Assembly (NCBI RefSeq): GCF_010727125.1
Contig: NZ_AP022564.1
Coordinates: 2,046,001 to 2,110,000 of the forward strand
Direction: 5' to 3'
DNA: 64,000 nt
Source: Mycolicibacter terrae
GTDB taxonomy: Bacteria; Actinomycetota; Actinomycetes; Mycobacteriales; Mycobacteriaceae
Shown: positions 55,743 to 64,000 of the stretch, in pieces
How positions within the stretch are numbered: position 1 is the first letter of the stretch
How the letters are laid out: every line of letters begins with the position of its first letter
Position numbers and translations under genes: made by a program
The notes under the pieces: model-generated
Told to the model about the DNA's origin: nothing
The model's input: only the letters and a program-made list of their open reading frames with translations
The model's database searches: none

Positions 55743-56363
55743 TTAGCCAGCCAGCGCCGAAAGTCGTCGGCATGGATGGCCGTAGTCATCGCACCAGTGG
55801 CAGTGTTCTTTGCTGTGGGCGGCAGCGCCAATCCGACGGTCGCCAAAGAAACCGCACCTGTGGTTGCTGAGGCCGAATCAGCGGGCGGAATGCAGCTGGT
55901 CGCGGCACCCGCCGACTACCTGCGGCAGGGCACGCCCGCCGGGGTCGCGGCGGCGTCTCGGATGCGGGTGGTGTCCCGCTTCCTGCCGGCCGGGGTCGCC
56001 CCGGAACGAGGCCTTCAGGTCAAGACGATCCAAGCGGCCCGCAGCATCAGCGACGCCTTCCCGCAGATCCACCAGATCGGGGGCGTGCGAGCCGACGCCT
56101 TACGCTGGCACCCCAACGGGCTGGCGCTCGATGTGATGATCCCCAACCCCGGCAGCGCCGACGGCATCGCGCTCGGCGACTCGATCGTGGCCTACGTGAT
56201 GGAGAACGCGGGCCGGTTCGGCCTGCAGGACGCCATCTGGCGCGGGGTCTACTACACGCCCGATGGTGGGGCGCAGCGCGGCGGTTATGGCCACTACGAC
56301 CACGTCCACGTCACGACGATCGGCGGCGGATATCCCAGCGGCAGCGAGATCTACCTGCGCTGA
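55728..56363 (+). CDS. Exported M15-like protein (HxxxxxxD...HxDHVH pattern)
   Basis: A 211-residue protein with an N-terminal signal segment (AWMAVVIAPVAVFFAVGG) after a basic start. The C-terminal domain has RWHPNGLALDVMIPNP and GGYGHYDHVHVTTIGG, which carry the His-Asp-His pattern of M15-type (VanY/LAS) metallopeptidases. Such proteins act on peptidoglycan in some families, but this C-terminal type (ARB_07466-like) is often uncharacterised. The promoter region appears leaderless and palindrome-rich. Confidence 0.7.
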   Translation: MGRHELASQRRKSSAWMAVVIAPVAVFFAVGGSANPTVAKETAPVVAEAESAGGMQLVAAPADYLRQGTPAGVAAASRMRVVSRFLPAGVAPERGLQVKTIQAARSISDAFPQIHQIGGVRADALRWHPNGLALDVMIPNPGSADGIALGDSIVAYVMENAGRFGLQDAIWRGVYYTPDGGAQRGGYGHYDHVHVTTIGGGYPSGSEIYLR

Positions 56364-56381
56364 CCGGGGTCCGGCGACCCT

Positions 56382-57236
56382 TCACCGGGATGTGACGCCG
56401 CCGCCCAGCGGACGGTCGACGAAGAAATCCATCAGCGGCTCGGGCCCGCCACCGTAGCGAGAGAAGTCGGTCACGCCGGTCTCGGCCAGCACGTCGGCGT
56501 CGATATAGCACCGGCCGCTGGCTTCGGCGGCGGGTCGTCGCAGAATCTCCACGGCGGCGTCCGCCATGATCTGCGGGCTGCGTGCCTTCTCCAGCAACTG
56601 CCCGCCGCCGGGGGAGTTGGCCACTGCCGAGGTGGCGATGTAGGTCTCGGGCCACAGGCAGTTGCACGCGATTCCGGCGTCGGCGTATTCCGCGGCCCAA
56701 CCCAGCGTCAGCAGACTCATGGCGTACTTGGACAGCGTGTAGGACGGATGTATGCCCAGCCAGTAGGGGTTCATGTTGACCGGGGGAGCGATGGTCAGCA
56801 CGTGGGCTGCAGCGGATCGCCGGAGATGCGGCAGGCACGCCCGGGTCAGCAGGAACGTCCCACGCACATTGATGTCCTGCATCAGATCGAACTTCTTGGC
56901 CGACAGCTGCTCGGTCGGCTCGGTGGCGATGGAGCTGGCGTTGTTGACGCAGACATCGATACCGCCGAAGCGCTCCACCGCGGCGTCGACGGCACGCTGC
57001 ACGTCTTCTTCGCTGCGCACGTCACCCACGACAGCCAGGGCCTTGCCGCCGGCCGCTTCGATCTCGGCGGCGGCGGTGTGCACCGTGCCCGGCAATCGGG
57101 GATGCGGTTCGGCGGTTTTGGCCAGCAACACCACATTGGCGCCCAGGCGAGCGGCCCCCAGGCCGATCGCCAATCCGATACCACGGCTGCCGCCGGACAC
57201 CACCATGGTGCGGCCGGAGAATTCGCTGCCCGCCAC
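56382..57236 (-). CDS. HSDL2-like short-chain dehydrogenase
   Basis: A 284-residue SDR. The nucleotide motif is SGGSRGIGLAI, NNAS is present, and the catalytic HPSYTLSKYAMS region has Tyr and Lys. In the position where HSDL2-type enzymes usually have Ser (ISPP) this protein has IAPPVNMNP, so the catalytic Ser seems to be Ala. It may be a reductase with altered chemistry. The GTG start follows GAGGAG. It is divergent from the phosphotransferase gene. Confidence 0.85.
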   Translation of the reverse strand: MAGSEFSGRTMVVSGGSRGIGLAIGLGAARLGANVVLLAKTAEPHPRLPGTVHTAAAEIEAAGGKALAVVGDVRSEEDVQRAVDAAVERFGGIDVCVNNASSIATEPTEQLSAKKFDLMQDINVRGTFLLTRACLPHLRRSAAAHVLTIAPPVNMNPYWLGIHPSYTLSKYAMSLLTLGWAAEYADAGIACNCLWPETYIATSAVANSPGGGQLLEKARSPQIMADAAVEILRRPAAEASGRCYIDADVLAETGVTDFSRYGGGPEPLMDFFVDRPLGGGVTSR

Positions 57237-57448
57237 TCGCCGACTCCTCGTTGTCGATGCTGTGATCAGGGACCATCCGAGTCAGGGCGCAGGGCCTCAG
57301 GTCCGGCCGCAAGCGTGACATTTTGGTGCTGCTTTGTAAAGTTGACGGCACGTCGTTTCGGTGGCCGATCTCAGGCGCCGCGGTCTGGCCGTCATTGACG
57401 GCTGAGCGTGTCCCGCCCCGGTCGGACTCGCTGGGCCGGCGCTGTCGT

Positions 57449-57454
57449 TATGGT
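57449..57454 (+). promoter_or_regulatory. Leaderless -10 (TATGGT) of the phosphotransferase gene
   Basis: TATGGT is 7 bases before the GTG at 57462, which decides between that start and the earlier ATG at 57450 contained in the box itself. Confidence 0.5.
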
Positions 57455-57461
57455 GCTAGCT

Positions 57462-58556
57462 GTGAGCACCGTCGCGATACCGCCGCCGCTGGTCGACCGC
57501 CACGAGATGAGCGCACAGTGGTTCACCCAAGTCCTGCGGCACTGCGGCGTGCTGACCGACGGTTCGGTGACGGCCGTGGCCGCGGCGCCGATCGGTACCG
57601 GCCAGGTCGCGGACACGCTGGTGTTCACCCTCAGCTACGACCGGGCCGATGCCGGTGGTCCGGCCAGCGTCGTGGCGAAACTGCCGGCCGAGGATCCCAA
57701 CAGCCGCCAGGCCGCGGTCATGCAGCGGCTCTACGAACGCGAGGTGCGCTTCTACCAGTACCTGGGGGGCCGGACCGCGGTGACGACGCCGGGCTACCTG
57801 TTCAGTGATATCGAAACCGCCACCGGCCGATTCGTGCTGCTGTTGGAGAACATGACGCCGGTAGCCGCGGTGGACCAACTCCGGGGATTCACCGTCGAGC
57901 ACGCCCGCGCCGCGCTGGCTCAGGCGGCGGCGTTGCACGCACCGTTCTGGGAGAAAACGGAGTTCGACGACTACGACTGGCTCAACCACAGCCGCAACAC
58001 CGCCGATGTCCTCGCACAGATCGTTCCGCTGCTCATCGAACAGTTCTGCGAGCGATACGCCGCCGAGTTGGGATCCGAGATCGTAGCACTGATGCGCCGG
58101 CTCAGCGTTCACGCGGCGGAGCCCGATACCCGGCCACGCGGCCCGATCACTGTCGTACACGGTGACTTCCGAACCGACAACATGCTTTTCGACGCCAAGG
58201 GCGGCGATGTGCCGGTGGCGGTGGTCGATTGGCAGACGGTGGACCGCGGGTGCGGATTGCTGGATGTCGCCTTTCTGCTGGGCACCGCGTTGGATCCCGA
58301 GCTACGCCGGACACACGAACAGGACCTGGTTCGCGGCTACTTCGACGCACTCACCGCCGCCGGGGTCTGCGACTACGACTGGGAGCAATGCTGGGCCGAC
58401 TACCGCCGCCAGGCCGCCTACGCGGTGTTCTTCCTGCCGCCGGCCGCGATGTTGGTCGAGCGCACCGACCGTGGCGACGAGATGTTTCTGACCATGATTC
58501 GCCGGGCGTGCGCCCAGATCAGCGATCTGGGCACCGAAGCGCTACTCGACGGGTAG
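57462..58556 (+). CDS. Aminoglycoside-phosphotransferase-like kinase
   Basis: A 364-residue APH-fold protein. VVHGDFRTDNMLFD has the catalytic Asp and Asn of the HGDxxxxN brace, and AVVDWQTVDRGCGLLDVAFLL has the DWQ magnesium motif. N-terminal TGQVADTLVFTL and VVAKLPAEDP supply nucleotide-binding Lys. Such proteins phosphorylate small hydroxylated molecules; EcKinase-type relatives act on steroids. The substrate is unknown. The next gene starts 6 bases later, so they form an operon. Confidence 0.82.
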   Translation: MSTVAIPPPLVDRHEMSAQWFTQVLRHCGVLTDGSVTAVAAAPIGTGQVADTLVFTLSYDRADAGGPASVVAKLPAEDPNSRQAAVMQRLYEREVRFYQYLGGRTAVTTPGYLFSDIETATGRFVLLLENMTPVAAVDQLRGFTVEHARAALAQAAALHAPFWEKTEFDDYDWLNHSRNTADVLAQIVPLLIEQFCERYAAELGSEIVALMRRLSVHAAEPDTRPRGPITVVHGDFRTDNMLFDAKGGDVPVAVVDWQTVDRGCGLLDVAFLLGTALDPELRRTHEQDLVRGYFDALTAAGVCDYDWEQCWADYRRQAAYAVFFLPPAAMLVERTDRGDEMFLTMIRRACAQISDLGTEALLDG

Positions 58557-58562
58557 GGCCTC

Positions 58563-59678
58563 GTGGTGTTGACACCGTTCGACGATTACCCCATCCATCA
58601 GACTCCGATGGCGCTGGCGCACGCCGGCAACGGTCATCCTGATCACTACGACCGGTTCTGGTTCAACGGCTACACCGAAGACTTCTACTTCGCCGTGGCC
58701 CTGGGGATCTACCCGAACCGCGGCGTCATCGATGCCGCGTTCAGCGTGGTGCATGAGCGCACCCAGCGCTCGGTGTTCGCCTCCGGCCGTGCCCCGCTGG
58801 ATCGCACCCAGACCGCGATCGGGCCCATCCGGATCGAGATCGTCGAACCGCTGCGCGTCAACCGCGTCGTCGTCGACGCACCCGAGCACGGGTTGAGTGC
58901 CGACATCACGTTCACCGCACGCACCGCCGGTTACGAAGAACCCCGCCAGACCCGCTATCTGGGCTCGCGGTTGATCATCGACATGACCCGCGCCTCGCAG
59001 CTGGGCCGGTGGGCGGGATCGGTGACCGTCGATGGCGCGACCCGCGTCCTGGACGAGCAGACTGTCTACGGCACCAAAGACCGCTCGTGGGGCCTGCGCC
59101 CGATCGGGTTGCCGGCGCCGGCGGCGCCCGAAGCCTCGGCGGGGCAGCTGTTCTTTCTGTGGGCGCCTTTGAATTTCGACGATGTCGGGGTGCACTTTCT
59201 GACGTTCGAGGATCAGGCGGGGCTGTCCTGGGCGCACAGCGGGGTCGTGCTGCCGATCCTGCGGCCCGGCGATCCGGTCTACGGCCGACCCGACCGGGTG
59301 GAGCACATCGACATCACCCACACGATCGATTGGGCGCCGGGCCTGCGCCGCTCGCAGGGCGCGCGCCTGACCTTCCCGCGCGGTGACGCCACCGAAAGCA
59401 TTGAGCTACAGCCGTTACTGACCTTTCGGATGAAAGGCGCCGGCTACTTCCATCCCCAGTGGTCGCACGGGCTCTGGCACGACGAACTCGTCGTCGGTGG
59501 CGAGCAGGCGTCGGTCGAGGCGCTCGACAATCTGTCGCTGGACAACATTCACGTCCAGCAGGTGATGCGCGCCCGGTGGGGGGATCGGACCGGCATCGGG
59601 GTGCTCGAACAACTCGTCATCGGCCCCCATGACCCGAGCGGGTTCACCGGTCTGGTGGATGTGCCCACGGTCAGCTGA
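58563..59678 (+). CDS. Unrecognised beta-rich protein, partner of the kinase
   Basis: A 371-residue soluble protein with alternating strand-like stretches and repeated aromatic/charged patterns: NGHPDHYDRFWFNGYTEDF, then DRTQTAIGPIRIEIVEPL and GTKDRSWGLRPIG (a 'DRSWG' loop typical of two-domain lipocalin-like hydratase/CrtC/AttH relatives). I propose DUF7064/7065-like or AttH-like, but with low confidence. GTG 58563 is 6 bases after the kinase stop. With the kinase and SDR it suggests modification of a lipid or steroid. Confidence 0.6.
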   Translation: MVLTPFDDYPIHQTPMALAHAGNGHPDHYDRFWFNGYTEDFYFAVALGIYPNRGVIDAAFSVVHERTQRSVFASGRAPLDRTQTAIGPIRIEIVEPLRVNRVVVDAPEHGLSADITFTARTAGYEEPRQTRYLGSRLIIDMTRASQLGRWAGSVTVDGATRVLDEQTVYGTKDRSWGLRPIGLPAPAAPEASAGQLFFLWAPLNFDDVGVHFLTFEDQAGLSWAHSGVVLPILRPGDPVYGRPDRVEHIDITHTIDWAPGLRRSQGARLTFPRGDATESIELQPLLTFRMKGAGYFHPQWSHGLWHDELVVGGEQASVEALDNLSLDNIHVQQVMRARWGDRTGIGVLEQLVIGPHDPSGFTGLVDVPTVS

Positions 59679-59692
59679 TCAGGGCCCGCCGC

Positions 59693-59698
59693 TATCCT
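59693..59698 (+). promoter_or_regulatory. Leaderless -10 (TATCCT) of hrpA
   Basis: TATCCT is 7 bases before the GTG at 59706. Confidence 0.55.
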
Positions 59699-59705
59699 CG
59701 ACGGA

Positions 59706-62700
59706 GTGCCCGAGCCCTCTGCTGCAGATCTGCGCGGCCGGCTCGACGGCCTGACCATCCGCGACGCCGTGCATTTCGGCAGGCGCCTCAAACACCTCCG
59801 CAGCGCCCAGCCGGAGAAGCTGCGGGAACTCGCCGACAGGATCACCGCCGCAGAAGCGGTCGTTGCGGCGCGACGAGCCGCCGTGCCGGCGATCAGCTAT
59901 CCCGAACTGCCGGTCAGCGATCGGCGCGCCGAGATCGCCGAGGCGATCCGGGCACATCAGGTAGTGGTGGTGGCCGGGGCGACCGGGTCGGGCAAGACGA
60001 CTCAGCTGCCCAAGATCTGTCTCGAGCTCGGCCGGGGGATCCGCGGCACCATCGGACACACGCAGCCGCGCCGGCTCGCCGCCCGCACGGTCGCTGCGCG
60101 CATCGCCGACGAGTTGTCGGTTCCACTCGGCGACGTCGTCGGCTATGCCGTGCGGTTCACCGACCGGGTCAGCGACCGCACGTGCGTCAAGCTGATGACC
60201 GACGGCATTCTGCTCGCCGAGATCCAGCGCGACCGGCGGCTGCTGCGCTACGACACCTTGATTCTCGACGAGGCCCACGAACGCAGCCTCAACATCGACT
60301 TCCTGCTCGGCTACCTGCGGGAGCTGCTGCCGCGGCGCCCCGATCTGAAGGTGATCGTCACCTCGGCGACCATCGAGCCGCAGCGTTTCGCCGCGCACTT
60401 CGGAGGGGCTCCGATCATCGAGGTGTCCGGGCGCACCTATCCGGTGGAAATCCGTTACCGCCCACTGGAAGTCGCGGTCCCGGCGAGCGCCGCCGATGAT
60501 CCCGACGATCCCGACCGGGAGATCGTGCGTACCGAGATGCGTGACGAGATCGAGGCGATCGTCGACGCGATCGGTGAGCTGCAGGCCGAGCCGCCGGGCG
60601 ATGTTCTGGTGTTCCTGTCCGGTGAGCGTGAGATTCGGGATACCGCTGAGGCCCTCAACGGGCTGCGCCTGGGCGTCACCTCCCTCGAGGTGTTGCCGCT
60701 GTACGCCCGGCTGCCGACCGCCGAACAGCAGAAGGTGTTCGCGCGGCGCCCCGCATCGAATCTCACCCGGCGGGTGGTGCTGGCGACGAACGTGGCCGAG
60801 ACGTCGCTGACCGTGCCCGGCATCCGCTATGTCATCGACCCGGGCAACGCCCGGATCTCGCGCTACAGCAGGCGACTGAAGGTGCAGCGGCTGCCGATCG
60901 AACCGATCTCGCAGGCGTCGGCCGCCCAACGTGCCGGCCGCTGCGGGCGCACCGCTCCGGGTGTGTGCATCCGGTTGTACTCGCAAGCCGACTTCGAGGC
61001 CCGACCGGCCTACACCGACCCCGAAGTGCTGCGCACCAATCTGGCCGCGGTGCTGCTGCAGATGGCGGCGCTGCGGCTTGGTGAGGTGACGGACTTCCCG
61101 TTCCTGGATCCCCCGGATGCGCGCAGCGTGCGCGACGGGGTGGCGCTGCTGATCGAACTCGGGGCGTTCGACGCCCAGGGGCAGATCACCGATCTGGGTC
61201 GCCGGCTGGCCCGGTTGCCCGTCGACCCGCGGCTGGGCCGGATGATCCTGGCCGCCGACGACGAGGGCTGCCTGCGCGAGCTGTTGGTGCTGGCGGCGGC
61301 GCTGACGATTCCCGACCCGCGGGAACGTCCCACCGACCGTGAGGAGGCCGCCCGGGCCAAGCATGCCCGCTTCGCCGATGACGAGTCGGACTTCATGTCC
61401 TACCTCAACCTGTGGCGCTATCTCTCCGATCAGCGGAAATCGTTGAGCGGCAGTGCGTTCCGACGCATGTGCCGCGACGAGTTTCTGCACTATCTGCGGA
61501 TCCGGGAGTGGCAGGATCTGGTGGGGCAGCTGCGTAGCATCGCCCGCGATCTGGGCCTGCGCGAGTCCGGGGTCGACGTCGGGGAACCGGCCGGCCGGAA
61601 TCGCGTGCATGCGGCCCTGTTGGCCGGTTTGCTCTCGCACATCGGGATGCGCCACGTGGACGGGCGCGACTACCTCGGGGCGCGCAACTCCCGATTCGTA
61701 CTGGCGCCCGGATCGGTGCTGGCCAAGAAGCCACCGCGCTGGGTGGTGGTGGCCGAGCTGGTCGAGACCAGCCGCTTGTATGGCCGCACCGCGGCGCGTA
61801 TCCAGCCCGAAGTCGTCGAGCGGGTGGCGGGGGAGTTGGTGCAGCGCAGCTACAGCGAACCGCACTGGGACGCCCAGCGCGGCGAGGTGCTGGCTTATGA
61901 GCGGGTGACGCTGTACGGCCTGCCGCTGGTGGCACGCCGCCGGGTCGGCTACGCCCGGATCGAACCGGACCTGGCCCGGGAGATGTTCGTCCGGCACGCG
62001 CTGGTGGAGGGCGACTGGCAGGGCCGCCACGGCTTCCTGGCCGACAATGCGCGGCTGCGGGCCGAACTCGAGGCGTTGCAGGACCGGGCCCGCCGCCGCG
62101 ACCTGATCGTCGATGACGACGATCTCTACGCCTGGTATGACGCCCGGATTCCGGCCGATATCGTCTCCGCTCGGCATTTCGACGGCTGGTGGCGCAAGCA
62201 ACGGCATAAGACACCGGATCTGTTGACCTTCACCCGTGCTGATCTGCTGCGCGCCGATGACGCCGTCGTCGCCGCCGGACGGCCCGACACTTGGCAGACC
62301 GGTGATGCGGCGCTGCCACTGACCTACCGGTTCGAGCCCGACGCCGCCGATGACGGTGTCACCGTGCATGTGCCGATCGATGTGCTGGCCCGCCTCGGCG
62401 GTGACGCGTTCAGCTGGCAGGTGCCGGCGCTGCGCGAGGAGTTGGTGACCGCGCTGATCCGCTCACTGCCCAAGGATCTGCGCCGAAATTTCGTGCCCGC
62501 CCCGGACACCGCCCGCGCGGTGCTGCCCGCGCTGAACCCCGACGACGGGTCGCTGTTGGCGGCGCTGCAATGCGAATTGCGCCGCCGCACCGGCGTCGAG
62601 GTACCCGTCGAGGCGTTCGATCTGGCTACGCTGCCGGCGCATCTGCGGGTGACGTTCACCGTGGAGGCCGCCGACGGCTCGGAGTTGGCCCGCGGCGACG

Positions 62701-63635
62701 ATCTGCCGGCATTGCAGGAGCGATTCGCCGCATCGGCCCGTGATGCGGTGGCCGGTGTGGTTGCCGGCGATCTGGAACGAACCGGGCTGCGTGACTGGCC
62801 CGAGGATCTCGACGAGGTGCCGCGTGTGGTCGAGCATGTCGTCGGCGGGCGGGTGGTCCGCGGACATCCCGCCTTCGTCGACACCGGCGCCGCCGCCGAC
62901 CTACGCGTGTTCGCCACCGCGGCCGAACAGTCCGCAGCTATGGCGGCAGGTACCCGGCGGCTGCTGCGCTGCAGTATTGCATCGCCGATCAAAGTGGTTG
63001 AACGGCAATTGGATACACGTGTCCGGTTGACGCTGAAGGCGAATCCGGACGGCTCACTCGCGGCGCTGCTGGAGGACTGCGCCGACGCCGCGATGGATGT
63101 GCTGGCGGGCGGCCCGGTGTTCACGCGCGAGGCGTTCACCGCGCTGCGCGCCGCGGCGGGCAAAGACCTGGTGGCCGCGACGCTGGACATCGTGGCCCGG
63201 GTGGAGAAGCTGCTCGCCGCTGCCCGTGACGTCGAGCTGTTGTTGCCCGCCCAGCCACCAGCTGCCCATCAAGACGCCATCGCCGACATCCGCGACCAGC
63301 TGGCGCGGTTGTTGGCGCCCGGTTTCGTCACCACCGCCGGGCGAGCGCGCCTGTCCGATATCACCCGCTACCTGGCCGCGATCCGTCGGCGCCTGGAGCA
63401 GCTACCGCACGGCATCACCGCCGACCGGCAGCGGATGGCCCAGGTGCATGCCGTGCAGGAGGCCTACGACGAGCTGTTGGTGGCGCTGCCCGCCACCCGG
63501 CGCGCGGCCGCTGATGTTCGCGACATCGGTTGGCAGATCGAGGAACTGCGAGTCAGCCTGTGGGCTCAGCAGCTCGGCACTGCGCGTCCGGTCAGCGAGA
63601 GGCGGATATACCGGGCGATCGATGCCGTCGGTTAA
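59706..63635 (+). CDS. hrpA: ATP-dependent RNA helicase HrpA
   Basis: A 1309-residue DEAH-box helicase. Walker A GATGSGKTTQ is at 92-101, DEAH in LILDEAHERS near 190, VTSATIEPQRFA is motif III, and LATNVAETSLTVPGIRYVID and QRAGRCGRTAPGVCIRLY are motifs V and VI. The winged-helix, ratchet and OB-like domains follow, with the long DUF3418 C-terminal region. HrpA rescues stalled ribosomes in E. coli. The end overlaps the convergent desaturase stop by 4 bases (TTAA). Confidence 0.95.
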   Translation: MPEPSAADLRGRLDGLTIRDAVHFGRRLKHLRSAQPEKLRELADRITAAEAVVAARRAAVPAISYPELPVSDRRAEIAEAIRAHQVVVVAGATGSGKTTQLPKICLELGRGIRGTIGHTQPRRLAARTVAARIADELSVPLGDVVGYAVRFTDRVSDRTCVKLMTDGILLAEIQRDRRLLRYDTLILDEAHERSLNIDFLLGYLRELLPRRPDLKVIVTSATIEPQRFAAHFGGAPIIEVSGRTYPVEIRYRPLEVAVPASAADDPDDPDREIVRTEMRDEIEAIVDAIGELQAEPPGDVLVFLSGEREIRDTAEALNGLRLGVTSLEVLPLYARLPTAEQQKVFARRPASNLTRRVVLATNVAETSLTVPGIRYVIDPGNARISRYSRRLKVQRLPIEPISQASAAQRAGRCGRTAPGVCIRLYSQADFEARPAYTDPEVLRTNLAAVLLQMAALRLGEVTDFPFLDPPDARSVRDGVALLIELGAFDAQGQITDLGRRLARLPVDPRLGRMILAADDEGCLRELLVLAAALTIPDPRERPTDREEAARAKHARFADDESDFMSYLNLWRYLSDQRKSLSGSAFRRMCRDEFLHYLRIREWQDLVGQLRSIARDLGLRESGVDVGEPAGRNRVHAALLAGLLSHIGMRHVDGRDYLGARNSRFVLAPGSVLAKKPPRWVVVAELVETSRLYGRTAARIQPEVVERVAGELVQRSYSEPHWDAQRGEVLAYERVTLYGLPLVARRRVGYARIEPDLAREMFVRHALVEGDWQGRHGFLADNARLRAELEALQDRARRRDLIVDDDDLYAWYDARIPADIVSARHFDGWWRKQRHKTPDLLTFTRADLLRADDAVVAAGRPDTWQTGDAALPLTYRFEPDAADDGVTVHVPIDVLARLGGDAFSWQVPALREELVTALIRSLPKDLRRNFVPAPDTARAVLPALNPDDGSLLAALQCELRRRTGVEVPVEAFDLATLPAHLRVTFTVEAADGSELARGDDLPALQERFAASARDAVAGVVAGDLERTGLRDWPEDLDEVPRVVEHVVGGRVVRGHPAFVDTGAAADLRVFATAAEQSAAMAAGTRRLLRCSIASPIKVVERQLDTRVRLTLKANPDGSLAALLEDCADAAMDVLAGGPVFTREAFTALRAAAGKDLVAATLDIVARVEKLLAAARDVELLLPAQPPAAHQDAIADIRDQLARLLAPGFVTTAGRARLSDITRYLAAIRRRLEQLPHGITADRQRMAQVHAVQEAYDELLVALPATRRAAADVRDIGWQIEELRVSLWAQQLGTARPVSERRIYRAIDAVG

Positions 63636-64000
63636 ACGGCTTCGACTTCCGCTTTGAGCGCGTCGCGGGCGAAACGACGGTCGCGCTGCTCCTCGAACCT
63701 GATCACTTGGCGCTCAAGGTTTTCCAGATACGCTGCGAGATGTTCCCGGCGTTGCTCGCCCTGGGCGGTGAAATCATTGCGCTCGAAGATCCGCCACTTG
63801 CGCAGAACCGGCCTCACCACCTCGTCGAGATGCTGTCGGGGGTCGTAGATCCCGTGCTTGGCCATCAGCACCCCGTTGCGACGAAAGTTCGGCATGCCCT
63901 GGCCGGGCATCCGGAAGTGCTCTACGACGTTGGCCACCGCCTCCAGGGCCTGGTCGGGTACGAGATCCAACGCTGCACCGCACACGTTGCGGTAGAAGAT
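63632..64000 (-). CDS. Acyl-ACP desaturase (DesA-like), C-terminal part
   Basis: The 122 C-terminal residues of a plant-type di-iron acyl-ACP desaturase; the gene continues past the window edge. The frame open at the edge reads IFYRNVCGAALDLVPDQ, then YDPRQHLDEVVRPVLRKWRI, matching the C-terminal region of mycobacterial DesA1/DesA2 as I recall it. The di-iron EExxH residues lie outside the window, so activity cannot be judged. Confidence 0.85.
   Translation of the reverse strand: MFYRNVCGAALDLVPDQALEAVANVVEHFRMPGQGMPNFRRNGVLMAKHGIYDPRQHLDEVVRPVLRKWRIFERNDFTAQGEQRREHLAAYLENLERQVIRFEEQRDRRFARDALKAEVEAV

Noticed and set aside
59679..62369. Minus-strand open frame (896 codons) antisense to hrpA
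   Set aside because: It is the shadow of a recognisable helicase; its translation shows no domain.

Overview
The window is a high-GC, mycobacterial-type chromosome segment. The evidence is the gene content: trpE-Trp membrane protein-trpCBA-lgt, pdtaR, the Pup ligase gene pafA with pafBC, tatA-tatC-helY, rbpA, lnt-ppm1, pncA, an Rv1625c-like adenylyl cyclase and F420-type PPOX proteins. Starts are often GTG and neighbouring genes often overlap by 1-8 bases. Keeping lnt and ppm1 as two overlapping genes, rather than one fused gene, fits a M. smegmatis-like or related non-tuberculous species better than M. tuberculosis. Family names come from reading the proteins; M. tuberculosis locus names are from memory. 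Nothing was searched.

Layout. 1-1954: two coiled-coil proteins, the second with a DivIVA-type N-terminus. 1951-7646: divergent peroxiredoxin and the tryptophan operon. 7649-12037: lgt with a long acidic tail, a TM2 protein, pyruvate kinase and acyl-CoA thioesterase II. 12089-16411: membrane proteins, an HSL-type lipase/esterase, a six-TM adenylyl cyclase and a YnfA-like protein. 16425-16501: a tRNA with a CAA anticodon. 16584-25565: pdtaR, pafA-pafB-pafC, tatA, tatC, helY and a DUF4333 protein. 25598-31895: nuclease, peptidase, PPOX, SDR, HTH, RIC-type repair protein, dienelactone hydrolase and FxsA. 31929-36870: amidohydrolase, lnt, ppm1, rbpA and a small Zn-finger protein. 36875-41638: lipoprotein, esterase, RDD protein, DUF2784 protein, pncA and its partner. 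41671-50342: a regulator, a DoxX/ECF41 pair, an ABC-like ATPase with a YhgE/Pip exporter, and a four-gene sugar ABC importer. 50346-55529: TDT transporter, aconitase, a broken methyltransferase and a DUF732 protein. 55728-64000: an exported M15-like protein, an SDR-kinase-unknown trio, HrpA and the end of an acyl-ACP desaturase.

The gene order joins blocks that are far apart in M. tuberculosis as I recall it: Rv1608c-Rv1626, then Rv2097c-Rv2038c, then acn. The first junction lies beside the tRNA. No stretch longer than about 300 bases lacks a gene. No insertion sequence, prophage or CRISPR array was seen.

The most interesting signals are: a Leu-anticodon tRNA with a class-I-sized variable loop; a small repeat family with GGCGGT/ACCGCC ends, one copy of which sits at the frameshift of a methyltransferase gene; a degenerate ABC ATPase plus YhgE/Pip protein coupled to a sugar importer; about 24 genes with a -10-like TANNNT (or near) hexamer 6-8 bases before the start codon, consistent with leaderless transcripts; and a sigma-H/E-like promoter at rbpA.
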